From: an uncultured Acidobacteriaceae bacterium
GTDB taxonomy: Bacteria; Acidobacteriota; Terriglobia; Terriglobales; Acidobacteriaceae
Length of the DNA: 12,068 bases
Assembly (NCBI GenBank): GCA_903842845.1
Contig: CAIMNN010000087.1
Location: forward strand, 1-12,068
Reading direction: 5' to 3'
Positions 1-6,291 of the stretch are shown piece after piece. The notes under the pieces were generated by a model. That model was given only the letters and a program-made list of their open reading frames with translations, ran no database searches and had not been told where the DNA came from. A program made the position numbers and the translations under genes. The number at the start of each line of letters is the position of its first letter. Position 1 is the stretch's first letter.

Positions 1-559
1 CGTAATGCGTAACCAGCGCCGTCACATGCGCAAGCTCCGTCGACTCCGCCCGCAAAAACTTCCGCCGCGCCGGAGTATTGAAAAACAGATCGCTCACCGC
101 AATCGTCGTCCCCGCCGGCGCAGCAATCTCGTCCACATGCAAAATCTTCCCGCCTGCAATTTCTATCCGCGTTCCGCCAGATTCTGATCTCTGATCTCTG
201 TTCTCTGATCTCTGTTCCGCCGTCTCCAGCGTCACCCGCGCCACGCTCGCAATCGACGGCAGCGCCTCCCCGCGAAATCCCAGCGTCGCAATCTTCAACA
301 GATCATCCGCTGTGCGCAGCTTCGATGTCGCATGACGCTCAAACGCCAGCAACGCGTCGTCCTTGTTCATCCCGCAGCCGTCGTCCGTAATGCGAATCAG
401 TTTCCGCCCGCCGCCCTCCACCTCAACGCGAATCCGCGTCGCCCCCGCATCCAGCGAGTTCTCCAGCAACTCCTTCACCACCGATGCCGGACGGTCCACC
501 ACCTCGCCAGCGGCAATCTGGTTGGCTACCTGGTCATTCAGTATGCGTATACGGCCCAT
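1..559 (-). CDS. mutL: DNA mismatch repair protein MutL, N-terminal part (runs off left edge)
   Basis: The minus strand encodes 186 residues of MutL from ATG at 559; the C-terminus lies outside the window. MutL is the GHKL-type ATPase that couples MutS mismatch recognition to strand incision and repair. The motifs are clear: QIAAGEVVDRPASVVKELLE (residues 14-33), with Glu30 and Asn34 in the catalytic/Mg-binding positions; DDGCGM at 59-64; GFRGEAL at 94-100; GTT at 150-152; and LFFNTPARRKFLR at 158-170. The start is fixed by similarity to MutL N-termini (MGRIRILNDQVANQI); no convincing Shine-Dalgarno precedes it. Residues about 114-126 (EQRSENRDQRSES) are a low-complexity insert encoded by a 7-bp tandem repeat, in a loop that varies in length in the family. 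The reading frame is intact through the repeat, so the visible part looks functional. It is divergent from the toxin-antitoxin cassette. Confidence 0.97.
   Translation of the reverse strand, partial: MGRIRILNDQVANQIAAGEVVDRPASVVKELLENSLDAGATRIRVEVEGGGRKLIRITDDGCGMNKDDALLAFERHATSKLRTADDLLKIATLGFRGEALPSIASVARVTLETAEQRSENRDQRSESGGTRIEIAGGKILHVDEIAAPAGTTIAVSDLFFNTPARRKFLRAESTELAHVTALVTHY
184..218. repeat. Five-copy heptanucleotide tandem repeat inside mutL
   Basis: On the plus strand five consecutive 7-mers read CTGATCT, CTGATCT, CTGTTCT, CTGATCT, CTGTTCC. They lie entirely inside mutL and encode the polar stretch at residues about 114-126. Because the unit is 7 nt, gain or loss of one or two copies would shift the mutL frame, while three copies (21 nt) would keep it. 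The period is read directly from the sequence; any instability is inference. Confidence 0.9.
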
Positions 560-602
560 TGGGTTAGGTTAATTCACCAGACAAGATATCGGCAGCCGCA
601 TA

Positions 603-631
603 TTGACAGCATCTCCAAACACTGCCAAAAT
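603..631 (+). promoter_or_regulatory. Putative sigma70-type promoter of the toxin-antitoxin cassette
   Basis: A perfect -35 hexamer TTGACA (603-608) is followed after exactly 17 bp by CAAAAT (626-631), a 4/6 match to the -10 consensus. Transcription would start about 7 nt downstream, at or next to the A of the antitoxin ATG (638). No Shine-Dalgarno lies before that ATG, which fits a leaderless mRNA. The hexamers and spacing are seen in the sequence; promoter activity is inferred. Confidence 0.5.
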
Positions 632-637
632 TTCTTC

Positions 638-862
638 ATGGACGTTCACTTCACACCAGAACAGGAAGCGCGACTGGGGCAGATTGCCAGCATTGAGGGC
701 ATTGATGTGGCGCGCCTTGTACAGGATGCCGCACTTCGCCTCATAGAAGACGATTTAAATTTCCGCATGGCAGTTCGCAAAGGCATCGAGCAGGCCGATA
801 AGGGTATCTTCGTTGATGAAGTCGAGATGGATTTACGCATTAGGCGTCTATTGAGCAACTGA
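638..862 (+). CDS. Type II toxin-antitoxin system antitoxin (ParD/CopG-like)
   Basis: This 74-residue protein begins MDVHFTPEQEARLGQIAS and ends VEMDLRIRRLLSN. The layout is typical of small type II antitoxins: an N-terminal 'TPEQEARL..IA..EG.....LVQDAALRLIEDD' helical part, then a 'FRMAVRKGIEQADKGIFVDEVEM' tail that in this family wraps the toxin. It would neutralise the toxin encoded immediately downstream and probably bind the cassette's own promoter. The frame is open further upstream to 332, but that part lies antisense to mutL; the ATG at 638 matches the family N-terminus and sits just after a plausible promoter. Its TGA overlaps the toxin ATG by one base, implying translational coupling. 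I cannot name a specific subfamily. Confidence 0.85.
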   Translation: MDVHFTPEQEARLGQIASIEGIDVARLVQDAALRLIEDDLNFRMAVRKGIEQADKGIFVDEVEMDLRIRRLLSN

Positions 863-1137
863 TGCGAATCCGCTGGACTCAGGCAGCCGCAGATGACCTT
901 GAATCCATCGCAGATTATCTGACAATTCATCTACCTGCTTATACACACTCATCCATTCTGCTAATCAACCGAAAAGTATTGAACCTTAGCACCTTTCCAC
1001 ATATGGGCCGAATTGGCCGCGAACAGCGAACTCGTGAATTGGTTATCAATCCACTGCCATATATCGTTGTCTATCGCATCCAGAAAAATGTGATCGAAAT
1101 CCTGCACATTCACCATGGTGCACAGAATCGGCAGTAA
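862..1137 (+). CDS. Type II toxin-antitoxin system toxin, RelE/ParE superfamily
   Basis: This 91-residue protein matches the ParE/RelE fold by pattern. It has the N-terminal strand and helix 'RIRWTQAAADDLESIADYL' (residues 2-20), a middle 'FPHMGRIGREQRTRELVI' (45-62), and the diagnostic C-terminal strands 'LPYIVVYRIQKNVIEILHIHHGAQNR' (65-90). Members either poison gyrase (ParE) or cleave mRNA at the ribosome (RelE). The 'P..GR.G...GTRELVI..LPYIVVY' pattern is closer to ParE, but the target cannot be fixed from sequence alone. Length is normal for the family. The ATG overlaps the antitoxin stop by one base, so expression depends on antitoxin translation. The DNA is AT-richer than its neighbours: bases 901-960 are 40% GC, against 72% for 1501-1560 in the permease gene. 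Confidence 0.9.
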   Translation: MRIRWTQAAADDLESIADYLTIHLPAYTHSSILLINRKVLNLSTFPHMGRIGREQRTRELVINPLPYIVVYRIQKNVIEILHIHHGAQNRQ

Positions 1138-1151
1138 GCATTTGAAGAATT

Positions 1152-1322
1152 ATGAAGACCATTGCGCGTAAATATCTGTCGGCCAAGTTGAAGGCCGAGT
1201 TGAAAGCCCTTGAGGCGATGCCGGATTCGGCGGTCGATAAATCCGAGATGCCCCCAATCACAGATTGGAACGGGGCTATCTGCGGAGCGTTCTACAAGCC
1301 GCTCGATAAAGCACAACAATAG
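1152..1322 (+). CDS. Small hypothetical protein, third gene of the toxin-antitoxin cassette
   Basis: A 56-codon ORF starts at ATG 1152, 14 nt after the toxin stop, with a GAAGAA purine stretch (1144-1149) just upstream as a weak ribosome binding site. The product begins with a basic amphipathic stretch (MKTIARKYLSAKLKAELKAL, residues 1-20) and ends with MPPITDWNGAICGAFYKPL (residues 34-52). The 'PPITDW.GA..G.FY.P' tail resembles a motif I associate with short antitoxin-like proteins near RelE/BrnT-type toxins, but I cannot assign a family. Spacing and strand suggest co-transcription with the two preceding genes. It could be an accessory regulator or second antitoxin, or the remnant of another module. 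The coding potential is supported by clean context and composition, not by a domain hit. Confidence 0.6.
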   Translation: MKTIARKYLSAKLKAELKALEAMPDSAVDKSEMPPITDWNGAICGAFYKPLDKAQQ

Positions 1323-1367
1323 ATTTCCTACGCAATACTCACCCCTGCTGTGTTTTTCTATTCCTAC

Positions 1368-2693
1368 ATGCTCCGCAAAATCGAATCCTACTTTGAATTC
1401 ACCCGCCTCGGCACCCACTGGCGCACCGAGATACTGGCCGGCGTAACCACCTTCATCACCATGGCCTACATCGTTCTGGTGAACCCCTCTATCCTCTCCG
1501 CCGCCGGCATCCCGCTTAACGCCGCAACAGCCGCAACCTGCCTCTCCGCCGCCTTCGCCTCCATCATGATGGGCGTCGTCGCGCGCTACCCCATCGCCCT
1601 CGCTCCCGGCATGGGCCTCAACGCTTACTTCACCTATACCGTCTGCCTCAAGATGCACGTGCCCTGGCAAACCGCCCTCGGCGCGGTCTTCATCTCCGGC
1701 ATCATCTTCTTCATCCTCGCCGCCACCAACGTCCAAAAGATGATCCTCCACGCCATCCCCCACGAGCTCTACGCAGCCGTCGCAAGTGGCATCGGCCTCT
1801 TCATCGCCTTCATCGGCTTCCGCAACGCCGGCCTCGTCATCGGCGACACGGCCACCCTCGTCGGCATGGGCAGCCTCCGCAATCCCTCCACCGCGCTCGC
1901 ACTCGCCGGCCTCATCCTCATGGTCGCGCTGGAGATTCGCCGCGTTAAAGGCGCCATCGTCATCGGAGTCATCGCCGTTACCGTCGCCGCATGGCTCATC
2001 CCCGCCACCCGCGCGCCGCTCTACGACCAGTGGGCCCACTCCTCCTCGCACGGCCTCGAACTCGGCTCAACCTTCATGCAGCTCGACATCAAAGGCGCGC
2101 TCGGCAAAGGCCTCATCGACATCATCTTCGTCTTCTTCTTCGTCGACCTCTTTGACAACCTCGGCACACTCATGGCCGTCACCAAGCGCGCAGGCCTCAT
2201 CGCCGACGACAACAAAATTCCACGCCTCAATCGCATCCTCATGACCGACGCCGTCGCCTCCATGGCCGGCGCAATGACCGGCACCTCCACCGTCACCAGC
2301 TACGTCGAATCAACCGCAGGCGTCATGGCCGGCGGACGCTCTGGCGTGACAGCCGTCGTCACTGGCCTGCTCTTCCTCGGCGCAATCGCCACCGTTCCCT
2401 TCGTCGGAATGGTCCCCGCCGCCGCCACCGCACCCGCGCTCATCCTCGTCGGCTCGCTCATGCTCTCAACCATCGCCGAAATTCGCTGGCGCGACCCCCT
2501 CGTCGCCGTCCCCGCATTCCTCACCCTCGTCCTCATCCCGCTCACCTACTCCATCGCCAACGGCCTCGGCTTCGGCGTCATCTCCTGGGCAATCCTCCAC
2601 GTCGTCACAGGCAAGCTCGCAAAGAAGGATTGGCTCCTCTATCTGCTGGCGGTTTTGTTTTTGGTGCGGTTTTTATATTTGGGTAGCGGATAA
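1368..2693 (+). CDS. NCS2-family purine nucleobase permease (AzgA/PbuG-like)
   Basis: This 441-residue inner-membrane protein belongs to the guanine/hypoxanthine/adenine branch of the nucleobase:cation symporter 2 family (COG2252 type) and would import purine bases with protons. Family signatures are GMGLNAYF (81-88), FVDLFDNLGTL (258-268), where many members have D-T in place of D-N, and the highly characteristic block GTSTVTSYVESTAGVMAGG (305-323) followed by TAVVTGLLFL. Many hydrophobic segments span residues 23-441. I chose ATG 1368 (MLRKIESYFEFTRLGTHWRTE) because family N-termini begin close to this helix; a GTG at 1350 in the same frame would add only MFFYSY. No Shine-Dalgarno is visible before either start. 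Codons are strongly C-ending, unlike the preceding cassette. The exact base transported cannot be told from sequence. Confidence 0.93.
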   Translation: MLRKIESYFEFTRLGTHWRTEILAGVTTFITMAYIVLVNPSILSAAGIPLNAATAATCLSAAFASIMMGVVARYPIALAPGMGLNAYFTYTVCLKMHVPWQTALGAVFISGIIFFILAATNVQKMILHAIPHELYAAVASGIGLFIAFIGFRNAGLVIGDTATLVGMGSLRNPSTALALAGLILMVALEIRRVKGAIVIGVIAVTVAAWLIPATRAPLYDQWAHSSSHGLELGSTFMQLDIKGALGKGLIDIIFVFFFVDLFDNLGTLMAVTKRAGLIADDNKIPRLNRILMTDAVASMAGAMTGTSTVTSYVESTAGVMAGGRSGVTAVVTGLLFLGAIATVPFVGMVPAAATAPALILVGSLMLSTIAEIRWRDPLVAVPAFLTLVLIPLTYSIANGLGFGVISWAILHVVTGKLAKKDWLLYLLAVLFLVRFLYLGSG

Positions 2694-2723
2694 AATTAAT
2701 GCCTAAAATATGGGCCAAGCAAG

Positions 2724-2796
2724 TAGGGCCTAGTCAGTAGGAAGTCAGCTAGAACAATGATCATTGTTCTAGCCAACACTTACTGGCTAGGCCCTA
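2724..2796. repeat. Large imperfect palindrome with a perfect 26-bp core between convergent genes
   Basis: The centre is a perfect inverted repeat: GCTAGAACAATGA (2748-2760) followed directly by its reverse complement (2761-2773). Outside it, TAGGGCCTAGTCAGTA (2724-2739) pairs with TACTGGCTAGGCCCTA (2781-2796) with one mismatch, across unpaired stretches of 8 and 7 nt. The whole would fold as a hairpin of about 29 base pairs with an internal loop. Five CTAG tetramers fall within 2730-2804. It sits 30 nt after the permease stop and 17 nt from the stop of the carbonic-anhydrase-like gene. Neither side has a strong T-run, so it is not a textbook intrinsic terminator, though it could act as a bidirectional one. 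A palindromic mobile/REP-like repeat or a dimeric protein-binding site are alternatives. Confidence 0.85.
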
Positions 2797-2812
2797 TTCA
2801 CTAGACGCTGTT

Positions 2813-3553
2813 TTATTCAAACGCCTCAATCTTCCGCCCATGCGGATTTTGCAACGTGCGCGAGTTGAACTTGAACAACGCGGCAAACGCCTTCAACTGG
2901 TCGCGGCTGATGTCCTTCTCATCTTCAAACACCACCCACTGCACACCTTCAGTACACGGCGGCGTGGTGAGCGAGCCGGTGAAGGTCCAATAGGCGCGGT
3001 TGGCGGGCAGCAGCCCTGCTGGGTTCAGCTCGTCTTTCACCTGGTCCGTCGTTCCGGCCTTCTTCGGCATGTGCTCCCACAGCGGCGCGATGACGGCATT
3101 CGGCGTGCCCTCGTTCAAGCGGATCGAGAAAATCAGCAGCTTGCCCTCGGCGCTCTTGTGCAGCAGTTGCACTTCCATGTCGCTAAGCTTGCCCTTGACG
3201 GTGATCTCGCTCGGGTGGTGGAAGCTGAAGCTCACCAGGTCGTAGCGCGTCTCGTTGAACAGAACGTAGCTGCCCGGCGTCGGCGTGACGACGATGGTGT
3301 GTCCGTCGTTGACGAGCGTCATGGGGCCGGCAGCGTAGCCGAAGGTGATCGGCTTGAGGGCCTTGTTGATGCGCGCTCCGCGAATGTCGATGGGCGCCTG
3401 CTCGTGCCCGGTGCCGCAGATGCGGTTCTCGGGCGAGAGCCTCGGCCACGACGTCGTGCCGTATTTGCCTTCATAATCCCAATGCGAGGTTTGTGCAGCA
3501 AGTGAGAGCGGAAGCGCGAACAACAGTGCGAGCAGCGTGCGGGAGCGAAGCAT
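2813..3553 (-). CDS. Secreted alpha-carbonic-anhydrase-family protein with degenerate zinc site
   Basis: This 246-residue protein has a signal peptide (MLRSRTLLALLFALPLSLAA) and the alpha-carbonic anhydrase fold. Visible landmarks are: W25 near the mature N-terminus; 'HEQAPIDI' (50-57), the counterpart of QSPIDI; 'NDGHTI' with His85 at the proton-shuttle position; 'FHHPSE' (111-116); 'GSLTTPPCTEGVQW' (193-206), with Thr196 at the Thr199 position; and the Cys46/Cys200 pair that usually forms a disulfide in bacterial members. The family binds zinc through three His, in QFHFH and EMH. Here the first is Ser110 and the third is Gln129; only His112 remains. It may therefore lack CO2 hydration activity or use a different metal site (His113 is adjacent). 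GGAGG lies 4 nt before the ATG. An AT-rich TAAAAT (3581-3586, minus) is a weak -10 candidate. The gene is separated from metK by that gene's terminator. Confidence 0.9.
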   Translation of the reverse strand: MLRSRTLLALLFALPLSLAAQTSHWDYEGKYGTTSWPRLSPENRICGTGHEQAPIDIRGARINKALKPITFGYAAGPMTLVNDGHTIVVTPTPGSYVLFNETRYDLVSFSFHHPSEITVKGKLSDMEVQLLHKSAEGKLLIFSIRLNEGTPNAVIAPLWEHMPKKAGTTDQVKDELNPAGLLPANRAYWTFTGSLTTPPCTEGVQWVVFEDEKDISRDQLKAFAALFKFNSRTLQNPHGRKIEAFE

Positions 3554-3615
3554 GAATCCTCCAAATATTTAGCAGACTCAATTTTAAAGTGCGGCCCGTC
3601 GATGAGTCGCCAAAG

Positions 3616-3654
3616 AAAAAATAAAAACGCGGAGCCGGATGGGCCCCGCGTTTT
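3616..3654 (-). terminator. Rho-independent terminator of metK
   Basis: Read on the minus strand, a GC-rich stem (CGCGG at 3650-3646 pairing with CCGCG at 3632-3628, with further internal G-C pairing) is flanked by AAAA and followed by TTTTTATTTTTT (3627-3616). It begins 16 nt after the metK stop. The complementary strand also carries T4 after the hairpin, so weak bidirectional function is possible. Confidence 0.88.
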
Positions 3655-3669
3655 GTTGCTTCAAACGTA

Positions 3670-4818
3670 TTACACGCCAGCTTGCTTCTTCAGGTCGGCG
3701 GCCTTGTCGGTCGCTTCCCAGGTGAACTCGGGCTCGTTGCGGCCGAAGTGACCATACGCTGCCGTCTTCTGATAGATCGGGCGGCGCAGGTTCAGGCTCT
3801 CGATGATGCCCTTCGGTGTGAGCTTGAAGTTCTTGCGCACCAACTCGGTGAGCTTCGCTTCGCCGATCTTGCCCGTTCCGAACGTCTCAACCAGCACGCT
3901 CACTGGCTCGGCAACACCAATCGCATACGCCAGTTGAACTTCGCAGCGCTCAGCCAATCCAGCAGCAACAATGTTCTTCGCAATGTAGCGCGCCACATAC
4001 GCAGCCGAACGGTCCACCTTTGTCGGGTCTTTGCCGCTGAATGCGCCGCCGCCGTGACGACCCGCGCCGCCGTAGGTGTCGACGATGATCTTGCGGCCGG
4101 TCAAGCCCGTGTCGCCCATCGGTCCGCCGATCACAAATCGTCCTGTCGGATTGATGTGGTACTTCGTGTTCGCGTCGAGCCATTCCTTGGGCAGCACGGC
4201 ATCGATGACGTACTTGTGAATGTCGGCGTGGAGCTCTTCGTTGGTGACGCTCTCAGCGTGCTGCGTGCTGATGACGACGGCGTCAATGCGTGCGGGCTTG
4301 CCGTTTTCGTCGTACTCGACCGTGACCTGGCTTTTGCCGTCGGGCCGCAGGTACGGCAGCTTGCCGCTCTTGCGCACCGCGGTCAGCTGCTTGGTGAGCT
4401 TGTGCGCTAGCGAGATTGCCGCGGGCATCAGCTCGGGGGTCTCGTTGGACGCATAACCGAACATCATTCCCTGGTCGCCGGCGCCACCGGTGTCAACGCC
4501 CTGCGCAATGTCGCCGGACTGCTTGTTGATCGTGGAGATGACGGCGCAGGTGTTGGAGTCGAAGCCGTAGGCTGCGTTGTCATAACCGATGCTGGCCACA
4601 ACGCCGCGAACGAGCGACTGGAAGTCGACGTAGGCTTTGGTGGTTATCTCACCGGCGATGACGACAAGGCCAGTGGCTGTCAGGGTCTCAGCCGCAACAC
4701 GGCTCATGGGATCCTGCTCGAGGCAGGCATCCAGAATGGCATCTGAGACCTGGTCGGCGATTTTATCGGGGTGACCTTCGGTCACCGATTCAGAGGTAAA
4801 AAGAAAACGGTCGCTCAA
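3670..4818 (-). CDS. metK: S-adenosylmethionine synthetase (methionine adenosyltransferase)
   Basis: This cytosolic 382-residue enzyme makes S-adenosylmethionine from methionine and ATP, feeding all methylation reactions. Signatures are GHPDK (15-19) with its ATP-binding His16, GAGDQGMMFGYA (112-123), the NPTGRFVIGGP block (223-233), and the glycine-rich GGGAFSGKDPTKVDRSAAY (256-274) that contributes lysines to the active site. Length is normal for the family. The start codon is TTG (4818-4816), fixed by homology of SDRFLFTSESVTEGHPDK and by AAGGAG placed 7 nt upstream; there is no nearby ATG. The leader carries a 9-bp-stem hairpin (4854-4886), and an intrinsic terminator follows the gene, so it appears monocistronic. 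Confidence 0.98.
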   Translation of the reverse strand: MSDRFLFTSESVTEGHPDKIADQVSDAILDACLEQDPMSRVAAETLTATGLVVIAGEITTKAYVDFQSLVRGVVASIGYDNAAYGFDSNTCAVISTINKQSGDIAQGVDTGGAGDQGMMFGYASNETPELMPAAISLAHKLTKQLTAVRKSGKLPYLRPDGKSQVTVEYDENGKPARIDAVVISTQHAESVTNEELHADIHKYVIDAVLPKEWLDANTKYHINPTGRFVIGGPMGDTGLTGRKIIVDTYGGAGRHGGGAFSGKDPTKVDRSAAYVARYIAKNIVAAGLAERCEVQLAYAIGVAEPVSVLVETFGTGKIGEAKLTELVRKNFKLTPKGIIESLNLRRPIYQKTAAYGHFGRNEPEFTWEATDKAADLKKQAGV

Positions 4819-4853
4819 CGGAATACTCCTTATTTTTTGACTCCCTTGCAGGA

Positions 4854-4886
4854 GAAAGCGCGCCGGATAGGATTTGCCGCGCTTTC
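4854..4886 (-). promoter_or_regulatory. Hairpin in the metK 5' leader
   Basis: GAAAGCGCG (4886-4878 on the minus strand) is perfectly complementary to CGCGCTTTC (4862-4854), with a 15-nt loop. The stem lies about 35 nt upstream of the metK TTG and about 20 nt upstream of its Shine-Dalgarno. No T-run follows, so it is not a leader terminator. I could not match the leader to the SAM-I or SAM-II riboswitch consensus. It may be an RNA stability or translation-control element; function is inference. Confidence 0.45.
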
Positions 4887-4946
4887 ACAGACCGAATCTG
4901 CTCAAGAGGAACACAGTAAGGGCGGGTGCGCTCCTGTGCTCGTTCT

Positions 4947-4976
4947 ATGGTAATTGGCGGGAGCGTATGGGGGCAA
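4947..4976 (-). promoter_or_regulatory. Possible metK promoter
   Basis: On the minus strand TTGCCC (4976-4971) is followed after 18 bp by TACCAT (4952-4947), each a 4/6 match to the sigma70 hexamers. It would give a leader of about 120 nt that includes the hairpin at 4854-4886. The match is weak. Nothing else is recognisable in the 216-bp gap 4819-5034. Confidence 0.25.
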
Positions 4977-5034
4977 AGCGGCGCAGTGAATGGCGAGAAT
5001 GCGGGGGTGAATGGGGAAATGAAGCGTTCAGACT

Positions 5035-6291
5035 CTAGCGCTTCGTTGTACCCTGTAACAATCCAAGCTCGACCGACGCCGCCATAGCCTCATACCCTGC
5101 GTCGCTCGGATGCAGATGGTCGCCGCTGTCGTATGCCGGCAGCAAACTCGCCGGATGCGCAGGGTCGCGCAGCACTCGGTCGAAATCCAGAATGGCGTCA
5201 AATTTCGCGTGCGTGCGTATCCACTCGTTCAAAGCCTGTCGCTTGGCCTCATTCACTGAAGAGTGATACGGTTCACCGGAATTTTCAAAAGGCGTCAACG
5301 TTGCGCCATAGATGATGAGCCCCTTGGCGTGTGCGCGTTCTATCAACTGCGCCAGCGCGGCAATCAACTCATCTGTGCTGACCGTCTCATCCGGACGCTT
5401 GAAGTAGTCCGGGAAGCCGATGTCATTAATCCCTTCAAGCACGATGACGTGCGTTACGCCGGGCTGGGCGAGGACGTCGCGGTCGAAGCGCGCGAGTGCG
5501 TTGGGTCCGATGACGTCATGCAGAAGTCGATTGCCGCTGATACCGGCATTCAGCACCGCCATCGCCGCGTGGTCCTTGGAATGCGCCAACCGCTTCGCCA
5601 AAAAATCGGGCCAGCGATGGTATGCGTCGCGTGTGGACGCGTAGCCGTCGGTGATGGAATCGCCCAGCGCTACCACGGCTCCAGTCGTTAGCGGCGCAAT
5701 CACCTCGACGCCGGAGAGCAAATAGACAGATGTAGACGTCGTCGCGCCAACAAGCTCGGGTGCCGCGCTCGCATCGCCAGACAATATATATGTCGACTGC
5801 GTTCCAAGCTGATGCCATGTGAGCGGGCCGCTTGTGCCGGGAAGATAGATGCTGATGGCGATATTGGAGAACGGTGCAACGTCCATATCAATTGCATCGC
5901 TGACCATCAGCGCGCCTGCCGGAATCACGACGGAGGTTTTGCCGTTGAAGGTCAGCGCATGGTCGGAGCCGGTGCGAATCGCAGAACCCTCCGCATGCAA
6001 CGCCATATGCACGGCGCCCACACGCAGCGGCGCGACGCCATAAGCATTGGAAAGCCGTACACGTACTCGCTGGCCGCCGATGCTGATGTGTGCCACTTCG
6101 CGCACGGTCTGATTGGTAAAGCCGGTGTTCTCGCCGTCCGGCAACGCATTGGCGGGCATGGGACTCATCGTCCACGTCGCAACCCAATGCTCGCGGGTAA
6201 TGGACTGAGCTTGCGACAACACTGCGCCCGCCGCACAGGCGAGTAGAAAAACGCCAACCAGAGATCGCCGCTGCAAGTTTGTTGTACTCAT
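5035..6291 (-). CDS. Secreted SGNH/GDSL-family esterase
   Basis: This 418-residue exported hydrolase has a signal peptide (residues 1 to about 28, with RR at 8-9, the core LVGVFLLACAAGAVL and a likely cut near AQA/Q). An N-terminal beta-rich domain (about 35-195, 'WVATWTMSP', 'TVREVAHISIGGQRVRVRLSN') precedes the SGNH catalytic domain. The blocks are complete: GDSITDG (210-216) with nucleophile Ser212; NAGISGN (248-254) with oxyanion Gly250; GIND (287-290) with Asn289; and DHLH (391-394) with Asp391 and His394. The overall form resembles arylesterase/acylhydrolase proteins of the XynE-like type, often linked to deacetylation of plant polysaccharides; the substrate here is unknown. The frame is open to 6396, but MSTTNLQRRSL at 6291 gives the signal peptide. 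GAGGAG (6309-6304) sits 12 nt upstream, longer than usual. It is transcribed separately from the giant gene, whose terminator lies between them. Confidence 0.92.
   Translation of the reverse strand: MSTTNLQRRSLVGVFLLACAAGAVLSQAQSITREHWVATWTMSPMPANALPDGENTGFTNQTVREVAHISIGGQRVRVRLSNAYGVAPLRVGAVHMALHAEGSAIRTGSDHALTFNGKTSVVIPAGALMVSDAIDMDVAPFSNIAISIYLPGTSGPLTWHQLGTQSTYILSGDASAAPELVGATTSTSVYLLSGVEVIAPLTTGAVVALGDSITDGYASTRDAYHRWPDFLAKRLAHSKDHAAMAVLNAGISGNRLLHDVIGPNALARFDRDVLAQPGVTHVIVLEGINDIGFPDYFKRPDETVSTDELIAALAQLIERAHAKGLIIYGATLTPFENSGEPYHSSVNEAKRQALNEWIRTHAKFDAILDFDRVLRDPAHPASLLPAYDSGDHLHPSDAGYEAMAASVELGLLQGTTKR

Noticed and set aside
332..637. Upstream extension of the antitoxin frame to 332
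   Set aside because: It runs antisense through well-conserved mutL codons, and the antitoxin family N-terminus begins at 638.
1110..2051. A 313-codon minus-strand ORF rich in Gly, Asp and Glu
   Set aside because: It is the antisense shadow of the C-ending codons of the permease gene; composition is unlike a real protein and no motif is visible.
2724..2796. Calling the palindrome a standard Rho-independent terminator
   Set aside because: No adjacent T-run on either strand; the first T-rich stretch on the plus strand is more than 10 nt beyond the stem.
2840..4410. Long plus-strand ORFs opposite the carbonic-anhydrase-like gene and metK
   Set aside because: They are shadows of confidently identified genes on the minus strand.
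5021..5044. GAAGCG/CGCTTC hairpin across the esterase stop codon as its terminator
   Set aside because: The stem is only 6 bp with a 12-nt loop and no T-tract follows on the minus strand.
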